In this document: piece by piece, positions 18,610 to 26,845 of the stretch
Layout: the number at the start of each line of letters is the position of its first letter
How positions within the stretch are numbered: the first letter of the stretch is position 1
Source of the DNA: JAODBJ01 sp963782465
GTDB lineage: Bacteria; Actinomycetota; Acidimicrobiia; IMCC26256; PALSA-610
Reading direction: 5' to 3'
Length of the DNA stretch: 64,000 bases
NCBI GenBank assembly: GCA_963782465.1
Contig: CAWAJR010000005.1
Location: 744,001 to 808,000, forward strand
Program-made: the position numbers and the translations under genes
The notes under the pieces: generated by a model
The model's database searches: none
What the model was told of the DNA's origin: nothing
The model's input: only the letters and a program-made list of their open reading frames with translations

Positions 18610-19467
18610 TCAGGTGCCCCGGCAGAACCCGACCGCGTCGGTCTTGGTGGAGCCGTCGGCGCAGAGGACATCGGGGTTGTCGTGCGAGAACACCCCGCGC
18701 GGGCTCTCCCAGCCGGGCACCACCCACGCGTGCAACATCCACGCGGTCTCGCGCATGAACTGACCGTGCACCTTGTTGCACTGCGTCTGGGTGACGCTCG
18801 AGTCAGCTGCGAACGGGATGACGATCTTGCCGCCCTTGTACTCGACGCACGTGTTGGTGTGCCGGTGCCAGTGGTCGTTCGGCCCCGCGAACCCTTCCGG
18901 CGGCGCGATCGACAGCGCGAGGTACATCACGCCGATGACCTTCGACGTCGGGCTCGTGCCGTCGTAGATGTACGACCCCGGGTTCGACACGTCGAACGAA
19001 CCGACGCGGTCCGGATGCGCCTTGGGGATCATGGCGCCGACGTTGATGTAGTGCGCGCCCGTCTCGGGCGAGAACTTCCCGGCCTGGAGCATGTGCGCCC
19101 GGAGCGCGTCGGCGACCGTCGGGTAACGCATGGCCGCCGCCCGTGCCAGGACCAGCTCCGCCGCTTCCGTCGCGCGCGTCTTGGCGCTCAGCGGCTTGTC
19201 GGGGATCGCCACCTGCGCGGCCTCGTCGATGTTGCACGAACCGGGCGCGGCGCCCGGGATGCAACTGGGCGCGGCAGTCGTCGGTGGCGCCACGGCCACG
19301 GTCTTGACGATGGTCTTCGTCGAGCTCTTCGACGAACCGACTGCGTAGGCACCGGCGGCGGCCGCCACGAGGACGACCACCCCCGTGACGATCGCCGCGA
19401 CGGATCGGCGCCGGCGCGGCTCCGGCCCACCGAGCTCGGCACCCTCTACGCGCTCGAGCGTCTGCAT
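18610..19467 (-). CDS. Membrane-anchored extracytoplasmic protein of unknown function, His/Cys-rich
   Basis: I do not recognise this 285-aa protein. One hydrophobic segment (about 22-44, SVAAIVTGVVVLVAAAAGAYAVG) after an Arg-rich stretch makes it a type-II anchored or exported protein. A Thr/Pro/Ala linker follows, then a domain with conserved-looking HYINVGAMIPKAHPDRVG, NDHWHRHTNTCVEYKGG and ETAWMLHAWVVPGWESPRGVFSHDNP. The HWHRH cluster plus His in HAWV and SHDNP could bind metal; six or so cysteines could form disulfides. ATG 19467 has GGGGGGA upstream. It sits tail-to-tail with the pilT-like remnant in a run of exported proteins. Confidence 0.7.
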   Translation of the reverse strand: MQTLERVEGAELGGPEPRRRRSVAAIVTGVVVLVAAAAGAYAVGSSKSSTKTIVKTVAVAPPTTAAPSCIPGAAPGSCNIDEAAQVAIPDKPLSAKTRATEAAELVLARAAAMRYPTVADALRAHMLQAGKFSPETGAHYINVGAMIPKAHPDRVGSFDVSNPGSYIYDGTSPTSKVIGVMYLALSIAPPEGFAGPNDHWHRHTNTCVEYKGGKIVIPFAADSSVTQTQCNKVHGQFMRETAWMLHAWVVPGWESPRGVFSHDNPDVLCADGSTKTDAVGFCRGT

Positions 19468-19581
19468 GGTTCCCCCCGGTACCTCGCAAGTCGGCGCAGT
19501 GTAGGAGTGCCGCAGCCCCGTGAACAGGGTTCGTCGTCGGGGGCCGAACGAGGCGTCAGCGCGCGACGACCGGCCCGTCGT

Positions 19582-20184
19582 TCACGCCACTTCGCCCGCC
19601 TGCTTGCGCCGCTTCGGCGCCCGCTCGGGCGTGCGGCGCTTCGATTGGAAGGCCTCCGGACGCGAGTGCACGGCGACGAACAGCGCGCAGGGTTCGCCGC
19701 CTTCCGCCGGGCTCATGGCCGCGACCTCGTGCACGAGCGCGAACAGTCGTTCCTCGAGCTCCTCGCGCTGCTCGGGGGTGAGGCGCAGGCCCAGGCGCGC
19801 GTACTTGCGTTCGGCCGACGGTGATTCGAGCATCTCGGCGCGGAACGCGTCGACGATCGCGAGTGCGTTGTCGTCGGGGGCTTCGTCGATGTCGAGTGTC
19901 CACGACTTGCCGGTGGAGCGGTAGGGGATCTCACGCGCGCCCCGAGCCCCGCGTCGCATTTCCTGCGGCTCGACAAATCCGGTCGCCACGAGGGTGCGGA
20001 CGTGGTGCAATGTCGAGGCCGGGTCGCGTCCGAGACGCTGCGCGATCTGCTTGTTGGTCAGCGCGTCGTCGAGGGTGAGCCGGATGATCCGGAGCCGGTC
20101 GGGGTGCGACAGCGCCTTGGCCTCCGCCGGTGTGGCCGCTCGTCGTGGCCGCCGTTCGGGGTGGTCTCTTGGCGTAGGGGGCAC
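19582..20184 (-). CDS. ArsR-type winged-helix transcriptional regulator
   Basis: A 200-aa regulator. Residues about 20-95 form a winged helix of the ArsR/HTH_20 kind (EAKALSHPDRLRIIRLTLDDALTNKQIAQRLGRDPASTLHHVRTLVATGFVEP). The rest is a helical ligand or dimer domain with a basic tail (KRRTPERAPKRRKQ). I chose GTG 20184 because a TATGCT -10 box sits exactly 6 nt before it and because the longer start at 20208 falls inside the likely operator. It is divergent from an MFS exporter with only a short gap, so it very probably represses the pump and itself. No metal-binding cysteine motif is seen, so the inducer may be organic. Confidence 0.85.
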   Translation of the reverse strand: MPPTPRDHPERRPRRAATPAEAKALSHPDRLRIIRLTLDDALTNKQIAQRLGRDPASTLHHVRTLVATGFVEPQEMRRGARGAREIPYRSTGKSWTLDIDEAPDDNALAIVDAFRAEMLESPSAERKYARLGLRLTPEQREELEERLFALVHEVAAMSPAEGGEPCALFVAVHSRPEAFQSKRRTPERAPKRRKQAGEVA

Positions 20185-20195
20185 GCCGCCAGCAT

Positions 20196-20221
20196 AAGTG
20201 ATTGACATTTCCCAATCACTT
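20196..20221. promoter_or_regulatory. Operator/promoter between arsR-type regulator and MFS exporter
   Basis: A perfect 9-bp inverted repeat, AAGTGATTG and CAATCACTT, with an 8-nt spacer. A consensus TTGACA -35 box (20202-20207) overlaps its left arm on the plus strand, with CATCGT (20226-20231) 18 nt downstream and the MFS ATG 6 nt after that. On the minus strand TATGCT (20191-20196) serves the regulator. Repressor binding here would block both promoters. Confidence 0.7.
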
Positions 20222-20237
20222 CTGCCATCGTCGGGCC

Positions 20238-21512
20238 ATGGCCGACGCCGAACGCCGGACGCTCTGGCACCACCGCGACTTCATGTTGCTGTGGGGTGGC
20301 CAGACGGTGAGCGAAGTGGGGAGCGCGGTCACGACGCTCGCCCTCCCCCTCGTCGCCGTACTCGTGCTCCACGCGACCACCTTCGAAGTCGGCGCCCTCG
20401 CCGCCTGTACCACCCTGCCCTTCCTGCTGATCGCGCTCCCCGCCGGCGCCTGGGTCGACCGGTGGCACAAGCGCAGCGTGCTGCTCTGGGGTGACGCGGG
20501 CCGGGTGCTCGTGCTCGGCTCGGTACCCATCGCGCGGGCCCTCGGGCACCTCGGCCTGGCCCAGCTCTACGTCGTCGCGCTGCTCTCCGGTGTGCTGACG
20601 GTGTTCTTCGACGTCGCGTACCAGAGCTACCTGCCCGCCCTCGTCACCCGCGACCAACTCGTCGACGCCAACGCGAAGCTCGCGGCGAGCCAGTCGTTCG
20701 GGCAGGTGACCGGGCCGGGGCTCGGCGGCGTGCTGGTCGGCGCCCTCGGCGCGGCCTACGCGGTCGCGGTCGACGCGGCCAGCTTCGTGGTGTCGACGAT
20801 CGCCACCTTCGCCATCCGCGGTCGCGAACCCGAACGGCAACCGACCGGCGTGCCCCGGGACTTGCGCCGGGAGATCCGCGAGGGCCTCGCGTTCGTGCTC
20901 CGTCACCCCATCCTGAAGAAGGTCGTGGGCTGCACCGCGACGTCCAACTTCTTCTCGGGCGCGATGGTCGCCATCGAATCGGTGTACCTCGTGCGCACCC
21001 TGCACGCGAGCCCTCGGGTGATCGGTGGGGTGCTGAGCCTCGGCAGCGTCGGCGGCCTGCTCGGCGCGATCTTCGCCGGCCGCATCGCCCGTCGTGTCGG
21101 GACCGCGCGGATCATCTGGCTCTCGCTCACCGTTGCCAGCCCGTTCGGCCTGCTGATGCCGCTCGCCTTTCGCGGGTACGGCGTGCTGCTCGTCGCCGCG
21201 AGCTTCTTCGCCATCTCCGCCGGCGGTGTCGTCTACAACACTGCGCAGGTCTCGTTCCGCCAGGCCGTGTGCCCGCCGCCGCTGCTCGGCCGGATGAACG
21301 CGTCGGTGCGGTTCCTCGTCTGGGGGACGATGCCCCTCGGAGCGATCTTCGGCGGCATCGTCGGCACCGTCATCGGCCTGCGCGCCACGGAGCTCGTCTG
21401 TGCCCTGGGCCAGTGGTCCGCCGTGCTCTGGGTGATCGCCTCGCCCCTGTTCGGGATGCGCGACGTCCCCGAATCAGAGGCCGAGATCGTCGCGCTCGGC
21501 GCGGCCGGATAG
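20238..21512 (+). CDS. MFS exporter (EntS/MFS_3-like)
   Basis: A 424-aa transporter with about twelve hydrophobic helices. It shows the N-terminal WHHRDFMLLWGGQTVSEVGSAVTTLALPL and the motif-A-like GAWVDRWHKRSVLL loop of MFS_3 exporters, and a second GRIARRVGTARIIWL loop in the other half. Family members export drugs or siderophores by proton antiport. The ATG at 20238 is supported by a promoter that would start the mRNA at or next to it; the frame extends to 20202 but crosses the operator. It is controlled by the divergent ArsR-type gene. The substrate is unknown. Confidence 0.88.
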   Translation: MADAERRTLWHHRDFMLLWGGQTVSEVGSAVTTLALPLVAVLVLHATTFEVGALAACTTLPFLLIALPAGAWVDRWHKRSVLLWGDAGRVLVLGSVPIARALGHLGLAQLYVVALLSGVLTVFFDVAYQSYLPALVTRDQLVDANAKLAASQSFGQVTGPGLGGVLVGALGAAYAVAVDAASFVVSTIATFAIRGREPERQPTGVPRDLRREIREGLAFVLRHPILKKVVGCTATSNFFSGAMVAIESVYLVRTLHASPRVIGGVLSLGSVGGLLGAIFAGRIARRVGTARIIWLSLTVASPFGLLMPLAFRGYGVLLVAASFFAISAGGVVYNTAQVSFRQAVCPPPLLGRMNASVRFLVWGTMPLGAIFGGIVGTVIGLRATELVCALGQWSAVLWVIASPLFGMRDVPESEAEIVALGAAG

Positions 21513-21714
21513 CGGTAGCGGCCTCACGCCGCGGCGGGCGGTTCGCCGGGCCCGGTGGTGGCCGCGGCGCGGCGGCGGATATCGGTGAGGCTGTCGCGCA
21601 GCGCGAGCCACACGCTCCCGAGGCTGGCACTCACCGCGAGGTCGCCGGGTATCGAGCGCGCTTCGCCGGCCTGGTCACCGAGCGCATCGAGCGCGGCGCG
21701 CCGGGAGGAGCGCC

Positions 21715-22071
21715 GTGGACTGGGAGGACCGCCTCGATGCCTGGGAGACCGAGCTCGAGCTGGCGAGCCGCCTCGAAGGGTCCGACTGGGTGACGCTCGA
21801 ACGCGCGTCGGCCGAGGCCGGGGTGTCGCGCGCCGCGCTGCGAACCTGGTACCGCACCGGGCAGATCCCCTCGCGGCTCGTCGACGGGCCCCACGGTCCG
21901 CAACGCCTGGTGCCGCTGGCGATGGTCAGTGAACGCGCCGAAGCCTCACCCCGCCTCCGGCGCCGCGCGGAGCGCCGGGGCGCCGATGCCGAACAGGTCC
22001 AACTGCTCCACCAGCGGATCGACCAGCTCGAGGGCCGCCTCGCGGCGCTGGAAGCCCGCGACCGGCAGTAG
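21715..22071 (+). CDS. Small HTH (MerR/excisionase-like) protein with C-terminal coiled coil
   Basis: A 118-aa protein. Residues about 25-75 look like a winged-helix of the MerR/excisionase kind (WVTLERASAEAGVSRAALRTWYRTGQIPSRLVDGPHGPQRLVPLAMV), with a coiled coil from about 88 to the end (AEQVQLLHQRIDQLEGRLAALEAR). It probably binds DNA as a dimer through the coiled coil. GTG 21715 follows GGAGGAG at a good distance. It stands alone between the MFS pump and a diguanylate cyclase, with a 200-bp gap upstream in which I see no convincing gene. Target unknown. Confidence 0.72.
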   Translation: MDWEDRLDAWETELELASRLEGSDWVTLERASAEAGVSRAALRTWYRTGQIPSRLVDGPHGPQRLVPLAMVSERAEASPRLRRRAERRGADAEQVQLLHQRIDQLEGRLAALEARDRQ

Positions 22072-22146
22072 GGCGAAACGACCCAAGTGGGGTGACAGGC
22101 GTTATAGATCCTTTAGCCCGCACCGGGACGCTCCGATACGGGTTCG

Positions 22147-23538
22147 ATGAAGAAGGGGAAGGTCCGGGCGGGCATGGGGCCCTTTCTGCCGTACGCCGGC
22201 ACTCCTGCCGGCGCGCTCGGATTCTGGCTCATGTCACGTGCGCACCTGCTCGGCAACGTCCCGTACTGGGCGATCTTCGTGCTGCTCATCGCGACCGCGA
22301 TCGTCAACGGCATCGCCTACTTCGTCGCGCAACGGCTGGCGCCCGGGCCGCTGCGGCGCAACCTCCGCGTGGGCCTGGCCGCGGTCACCACGACCGCGAT
22401 CATCTACGCGACCGGTTGGGGCCCGGTCATCGCGATCGGTTACGTGCTCGGGATGTCGGACGTCTTGCGCACCGATGGCAGCGAAGCCTGGTCGCGCGGG
22501 GTGATCTGGAGCATCGCCGGCATCGCGGTCGGGCAAGTCGCGATCGCGATGCACATCGCGCCGACCATCTTGAGCGAGCACGTTTCTCACGCCGTCGCCG
22601 CCGCGAACGCGACGTGCCTCACCATCGTCATGTACAGCGTCGGCAGCACCGCCGCGGTTGCCGAACGGGCGACGAGCGACGTCGAGGTCGAACGGGAGCA
22701 CTTCCGGTCGCTGGTGCTGCACGCGGCCGACGTGATCGCGGTGGTCGATCTCGACCTCACCGTGCAGTACGCGAGCCCCGCGATCCTTCCGCTGCTCGGG
22801 ATCGACCCCGACGACTGCGTCGGCCAGGGCATCGGCGACCTCCTCGGTCCCGACACGTACCGCCGGGCGAGGGTGCTCGCCGACCGGTTGCTGGAAGCGG
22901 GCCGGAGCCTCTCGACCGAGATGACCCTGGAACATCGTGACGGCACACCGCGCGTGGTCGAGATCACCGCGACCCAGCGCGACGACGCGACCATCGTCGT
23001 CAACATGCACGACGTCACCCAGCAGCGCGCCCTCGAACGCGAGCTGCGGTTCCAGGCCCGGCACGACACCCTCACCGGCCTCATGAACCGAGCCGCGCTC
23101 ATCGAAGCGGTCGAACACCACACCATCGACGAGGTCGTCGTCGACACGATCTCCGTGCTGTTCGTCGACCTCGACGGGTTCAAGGAAGTGAACGACCTGC
23201 TCGGCCACGAACGGGGCGACGCCGTGCTCGTCGAGGCCGCCCGGCGCATCGTCGGCGCCGTCCCCGGCCATGCCCTCACCGGCCGTCTCGGGGGCGACGA
23301 GTTCCTCGTCGTCCTCCGCGGCACCGCGAACGACGAGGCCGGGGCCATCGCGCTGCGGATCCTCGATGCGTTGGGCCGGCCCTGGCAGCTGCCCAGCCCG
23401 ATCAGTGCGAGCATCGGCGTCGCCACGACCGGATTGCGGCCGGAATCGGTCGAAGACATCCTGCGTCGCGCCGACGAGGCGATGTACGACGCCAAGCGCC
23501 AAGGCAAAGGCCGGTTCGTGCTCGCGGCGGCCAGCTGA
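22147..23538 (+). CDS. Membrane PAS-GGDEF diguanylate cyclase
   Basis: A 463-aa protein. The first about 180 residues hold roughly five transmembrane helices; a PAS domain follows (about 185-300, RSLVLHAADVIAVVDLDLTVQYASPAIL), then a GGDEF domain (about 305-460). The active motif is intact (GRLGGDEFLVVL), with FVDLDGFKEVNDLLGHERGD before it, so it should make cyclic di-GMP from two GTP. No RxxD inhibitory site lies five residues upstream of GGDEF, so feedback inhibition of the usual kind is unlikely. No EAL domain is present. A TATAGAT sequence at 22103 and GATACG 6 nt before the ATG are possible -10 boxes. A response regulator gene follows after 55 bp. Confidence 0.9.
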   Translation: MKKGKVRAGMGPFLPYAGTPAGALGFWLMSRAHLLGNVPYWAIFVLLIATAIVNGIAYFVAQRLAPGPLRRNLRVGLAAVTTTAIIYATGWGPVIAIGYVLGMSDVLRTDGSEAWSRGVIWSIAGIAVGQVAIAMHIAPTILSEHVSHAVAAANATCLTIVMYSVGSTAAVAERATSDVEVEREHFRSLVLHAADVIAVVDLDLTVQYASPAILPLLGIDPDDCVGQGIGDLLGPDTYRRARVLADRLLEAGRSLSTEMTLEHRDGTPRVVEITATQRDDATIVVNMHDVTQQRALERELRFQARHDTLTGLMNRAALIEAVEHHTIDEVVVDTISVLFVDLDGFKEVNDLLGHERGDAVLVEAARRIVGAVPGHALTGRLGGDEFLVVLRGTANDEAGAIALRILDALGRPWQLPSPISASIGVATTGLRPESVEDILRRADEAMYDAKRQGKGRFVLAAAS

Positions 23539-23593
23539 CCGTCTTGGCGCCGCCGTGCCCCGGCCGCGGCTAGGTTAACGAGCAGGTGGTCGC

Positions 23594-24238
23594 ATGACGG
23601 TTCGTGTATTTCTCCTCGACGACCACGAAGTCGTCCGCCGGGGAGTGCGAGACCTGCTCGAGGCGCAGGACGACTTCGAGGTCGTCGGCGAAGCGGGTAC
23701 GGCAGCCGAAGGTCTGTCGCGGATCCCGCCGACCCACCCCGATGTCGCCGTCGTCGACATGCGCCTCCCCGACGGCAACGGCGTCGAGGTGTGCCGCGAG
23801 GTGCGGTCGCACGACCCGAGCATCCAGTGCCTGATCCTCACGTCGTTCGCCGACGACGAGGCGCTGTTCGACGCCATCATGGCCGGCGCGGCCGGCTACC
23901 TGCTCAAGCAGATCAAAGGCACCGACCTCGTCGACGCGATCCGACGCGTCGCGGCCGGGCAGTCGCTGCTCGACCCGAACGTCACCGCGCGGGTCCTCGA
24001 ACGTCTGCGGCGCGGCCCCGAAGAAGACGAGCGGCTCGCCCGCCTCACCGAGCAGGAACGCAAGATCCTCGACCTGATCGCCGAGGGCCTCACCAACCGC
24101 CAGATCGCCGAGCGCATCTTCCTCGCCGAGAAGACGGTGAAGAACTACGTGTCGAACCTGCTCGCCAAGCTCGGCATGGAACGCCGCACCGAAGCCGCCG
24201 TGTTCGCGGCCCGCCTGCAGGACCGCCGCAAGACCTAG
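23594..24238 (+). CDS. NarL/LuxR-family response regulator (DevR-like)
   Basis: A 214-aa response regulator. The receiver domain (1-120) has the acidic pair LLDDHE, the phosphoacceptor in VAVVDMRLPDG (Asp at about 56), the LTSF switch residue and the K in YLLKQ. The LuxR helix-turn-helix is at about 145-205 (LTEQERKILDLIAEGLTNRQIAERIFLAEKTVKNYVSNLLAKLG). The TVKNYVSNLL stretch closely resembles mycobacterial DevR/DosR. No histidine kinase is adjacent, so the partner is elsewhere. ATG 23594 has AGGTGG upstream. The next gene encodes a PNPOx-fold protein, a neighbour often seen with dormancy regulators. Confidence 0.88.
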   Translation: MTVRVFLLDDHEVVRRGVRDLLEAQDDFEVVGEAGTAAEGLSRIPPTHPDVAVVDMRLPDGNGVEVCREVRSHDPSIQCLILTSFADDEALFDAIMAGAAGYLLKQIKGTDLVDAIRRVAAGQSLLDPNVTARVLERLRRGPEEDERLARLTEQERKILDLIAEGLTNRQIAERIFLAEKTVKNYVSNLLAKLGMERRTEAAVFAARLQDRRKT

Positions 24239-24295
24239 TCCGGTTCCGTCGTTCGGCACTTGGCGCGCCCCCGGTCGTTGATCGACGCTCGAACC

Positions 24296-24736
24296 GTGGC
24301 AAATCCCATCGACCCCCGCACCCACCTGCAGGAGCTCGACCGCGACGAGTGCATGCAACTGCTGCGCTCGCACCACCTCGGGCGCCTGGGCGTCGTCGTC
24401 GAACGGCAACCGCTGATCTTCCCGGTCAACTACACGCTCGACGGCGAGAATGTCGTGTTCCGCACCGACCCGGGCACGAAACTGCATGCCGCGATCGGCC
24501 AGCACGTCGCGTTCGAGATCGACGAGAGCGACAGCATGTACCACGGCGGGGCCAGCGTCCTCGTCGTCGGCCCGGCCGAACTGGTGCCGGCCAGCGAGCA
24601 CAAGCGCCTGAGCACGCTCCCGCTCGGCCCGTGGTGCCCGGGCGCGAAGGCCACGTGGGTGCGGATCCGTAGCGGTGCGATCACCGGCCGGCGCATCGAT
24701 GCCGCCGAAGTGGCGAAGGGCCCTGGCCCGGCCTGA
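24296..24736 (+). CDS. Pyridoxamine 5'-phosphate oxidase-fold protein
   Basis: A 146-aa split-barrel protein. LDRDECMQLLRSHHLGRLGVVVERQPLIFPVNYTLDGENVVFRTDPGTKL is the usual start of the PNPOx-like flavin/F420-binding family, followed by VAFEIDESDSMYHGGASVLVVGPAE. Such proteins bind FMN, F420 or haem and often act as reductases or stress proteins; the sequence does not decide which. I use GTG 24296, where the family homology begins; a TTG at 24260 is possible. It lies 57 bp after the DevR-like regulator in the same direction, so it may be part of that regulon. Confidence 0.8.
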   Translation: MANPIDPRTHLQELDRDECMQLLRSHHLGRLGVVVERQPLIFPVNYTLDGENVVFRTDPGTKLHAAIGQHVAFEIDESDSMYHGGASVLVVGPAELVPASEHKRLSTLPLGPWCPGAKATWVRIRSGAITGRRIDAAEVAKGPGPA

Positions 24737-24854
24737 CCGGCAAGGACCGAAGTCCCGGACTTCGCGGGCTTCCGGCCGCGGCGGGGAGCCCGGCACCCGG
24801 CAACCATCTGTGCGAGGTGACCGCGCCGACGGTGCGAGCGAAACGGAGTCCGCG

Positions 24855-25472
24855 ATGGCAGGCAAGGTGCACGTGCTGCTGCTCGAGAGCGAGAGAGGCG
24901 CGGCCGACCAGGCGGCCGCCGACCTTCGGGCCGCGGGCCACGAAGTCCTCCGTTGCCACGAACCGGGCGCGCCGGCGTTCCCGTGCGGGGCGCTGCTCGA
25001 CGAACCGAACTGCCCCGTGCGCAAACACACCGTCGACGTCGCGCTCACGGTGCGGAGCCTGCCGCGATCGCAGCCCGCACCCCGAGAGGTCGGCGTGTCG
25101 TGCGCGCTCGAGCGCCACATCCCCTTGGTCGTGGCCGGTTCCACCGTGCTGAACCCCTTCGACCAGTGGGCGACCGAGATCAGTGACGGTTACGAGGGGT
25201 ATGTCGCCGCGTGCGAGCGGGCCGCGGCGGCGCCCCTCCGCCGTCACGGCGAGCGGGCCCAACAGGCGGCCGACGAAGTGCTGGCGCTGCACGGCGGCAC
25301 CGACAAGCACGTCGACGTGGTCGTGCACCGAGTCGAGGGCCGGCTCGTCGCCACGGTCCTCGGCGGGCGAGATCTCGACCACCGGACGAAGAGCATGATC
25401 TCCGTGCGGGTCATCTCCAGCCTGCGCGCATTCGATGCCGACGCCGGCGGCATCGACGTCGCTTTCGAATAG
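24855..25472 (+). CDS. Conserved actinobacterial-type protein of unknown function, degenerate receiver-like start
   Basis: A 205-aa protein I cannot name. It starts like a receiver domain (KVHVLLLESERGAADQAAADLRAAGHEVLRCHE) but lacks a clear phosphoacceptor arrangement, and has a cysteine cluster (CHEPGAPAFPCGALLDEPNCPVRK) at about 36-58. The second half is mixed helix and strand (VDVVVHRVEGRLVATVLGG). ATG 24855 is preceded by GGAG. It follows the DevR-like and PNPOx genes and may share their stress role. Its last 14 bp belong to a four-copy tandem repeat that continues past the stop codon. Confidence 0.55.
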   Translation: MAGKVHVLLLESERGAADQAAADLRAAGHEVLRCHEPGAPAFPCGALLDEPNCPVRKHTVDVALTVRSLPRSQPAPREVGVSCALERHIPLVVAGSTVLNPFDQWATEISDGYEGYVAACERAAAAPLRRHGERAQQAADEVLALHGGTDKHVDVVVHRVEGRLVATVLGGRDLDHRTKSMISVRVISSLRAFDADAGGIDVAFE

Positions 25473-25514
25473 CCGCGTTCGAAGAGCCGCGTTCGAAGAG
25501 GCGCGTTCCAAGAG
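25459..25514. repeat. 14-bp tandem repeat, four copies, spanning a stop codon
   Basis: Copies at 25473-25486 and 25487-25500 are identical (CCGCGTTCGAAGAG); 25501-25514 differs at two positions, and 25459-25472, which includes the TAG stop of the preceding gene, matches at 11 of 14. It looks like a local slippage expansion at the 3' end of the gene. Confidence 0.8.
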
Positions 25515-25531
25515 CAGAGTTCAGCCCGGCG

Positions 25532-26539
25532 TCAGCCGCCGGCGACGCGCAAGATCGCCGCGCCGGTGAGCCGGTCGTGCGCGACGTCGGAGAGCGCGGC
25601 CTCGGCCCGGTCGAACGCGTACGAACGCGTCTGCACCCGCAACGGCACTCGCGTCGCGAGGGCGAGGAGTGCCTCGCCGTCGGCGCGCGTGTTGGCCGTG
25701 GTGCTCGTCATGGTCCGTTCTTCGAACACCTCATCCTCGTAGCGGAGGGAGGGAATGTCGGAGAGGTGGATCCCGGCGATCGACAACGTGCCACCGCGAT
25801 CGAGGGAACGCATCGCGACCGGTACGAGATCACCCACCGGCGCGAACAGCACCGCCGCGTCGAGCGGTTCGGGTGGGTCGTCGTACGCACCGGTCGCCGA
25901 CGTGCAACCGAGCTCGAGGGCGAGACGCTGCGCGTCGGCGGAACGGGTCATCACATGCACCGACGCGCCCTCGAACAACGCGATCTGGGCCGCGAGATGG
26001 GCCGACGCACCGAAGCCGTAGATCCCGAGACGACCGCCCTCGGCGAGCCGCGACCGGCGCAGGGCGCGGTACCCGATGATGCCCGAACACAGCAGCGGCG
26101 CGGCCTCCTCGTCGGGGAACGCCTCCGGGAGCGCGTACGCGAACGCCTCGTCGACCACGGCGTACTGGGCGTAGCCACCGTCGTCGTCCCAACCGGTGAA
26201 CGCGGGCGCGATGCAGAGGTTCTCGTCGCCCCGCAGGCAGTAGCGGCAGCGGCCGCACGTGTGCCGCAACCACGCGATGCCGACCCGGTCACCGACCGAG
26301 AACCGGTCCGCCCCGTCGCCGACGCGATCGACGACACCGACCACCTCGTGGCCGGGGACCACCGCCGGGCGGCGGGGCGGCAGATCTCCCTCGGCGAGGT
26401 GCAGATCGGTACGGCACACCCCGCACACCGACACCGCGACCCGCACCTGCCCGGGCCCGGGTTCGGGCGCGTCGCGGTCGACGAACGCCATCGGGTGCGT
26501 ATCGATCGGGCCCGGCTCGGCGACCACCCATGCCTTCAC
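25532..26539 (-). CDS. Zinc-dependent alcohol dehydrogenase (MDR family, AdhA-like)
   Basis: A 335-aa medium-chain dehydrogenase. The catalytic-zinc cysteine is in CGVCRTDLH (about residues 39-47), GHEVVGVV gives the second ligand region, and four structural-zinc cysteines occur in CGRCRYCLRGDENLC (about 94-108). The cofactor-binding motif GIYGFGASAHLA is a variant of GxGxxG. It oxidises alcohols or reduces aldehydes with NAD(P). It begins at GTG 26539 with AGAGGT upstream. The closest pattern I recall is the AdhA-type group in actinobacteria. Immediate neighbours are two small membrane proteins in the same orientation, without obvious functional link. Confidence 0.9.
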   Translation of the reverse strand: MKAWVVAEPGPIDTHPMAFVDRDAPEPGPGQVRVAVSVCGVCRTDLHLAEGDLPPRRPAVVPGHEVVGVVDRVGDGADRFSVGDRVGIAWLRHTCGRCRYCLRGDENLCIAPAFTGWDDDGGYAQYAVVDEAFAYALPEAFPDEEAAPLLCSGIIGYRALRRSRLAEGGRLGIYGFGASAHLAAQIALFEGASVHVMTRSADAQRLALELGCTSATGAYDDPPEPLDAAVLFAPVGDLVPVAMRSLDRGGTLSIAGIHLSDIPSLRYEDEVFEERTMTSTTANTRADGEALLALATRVPLRVQTRSYAFDRAEAALSDVAHDRLTGAAILRVAGG

Positions 26540-26554
26540 GCCACGACCTCTCGC

Positions 26555-26836
26555 CTACGAATGCGCGATCGACGCGATACCCCAGATCATCACCAGAAAC
26601 CCGATGACGAGGTACGTGACACTGCGGGCGATCGGCGCCTGCGGCAAGTCGCCGTCGCCGACGTGCCCGCGGCGGTTCCCTCGCACCGGGCTTCCCGGCC
26701 GGGCACGCGCCACCGAACGCTTGGCGGCGCGCTGCGCATCGGAGCGGCGGCGAGCCAGCGCGAGCGCGTTGGCGATGAACAGGGCGGCGCCGAGCGCGGC
26801 GACCAGTTCGACCAAGACCTGGCCGTAGAAGTCCAC
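26555..26836 (-). CDS. Small two-helix membrane protein, unknown function
   Basis: A 93-aa protein with a hydrophobic helix at each end (VLVELVAALGAALFIANALALA and VTYLVIGFLVMIWGIASIA) and an Arg-rich loop between. No family is recognised. It starts at ATG 26836, ends 15 bp before the alcohol dehydrogenase start, and begins 9 bp after the stop of the next gene upstream, so these three minus-strand genes probably form one transcript. Confidence 0.65.
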   Translation of the reverse strand: MDFYGQVLVELVAALGAALFIANALALARRRSDAQRAAKRSVARARPGSPVRGNRRGHVGDGDLPQAPIARSVTYLVIGFLVMIWGIASIAHS

Positions 26837-26845
26837 GGATTGAGG

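Noticed and set aside
21524..21718. Minus-strand peptide (ends with SVWLALRDSLTDIRRR and a stop at 21524)
   Set aside because: It looks protein-like, but I found no ATG or upstream GTG that gives a reasonable start, and it continues antisense to the HTH gene.
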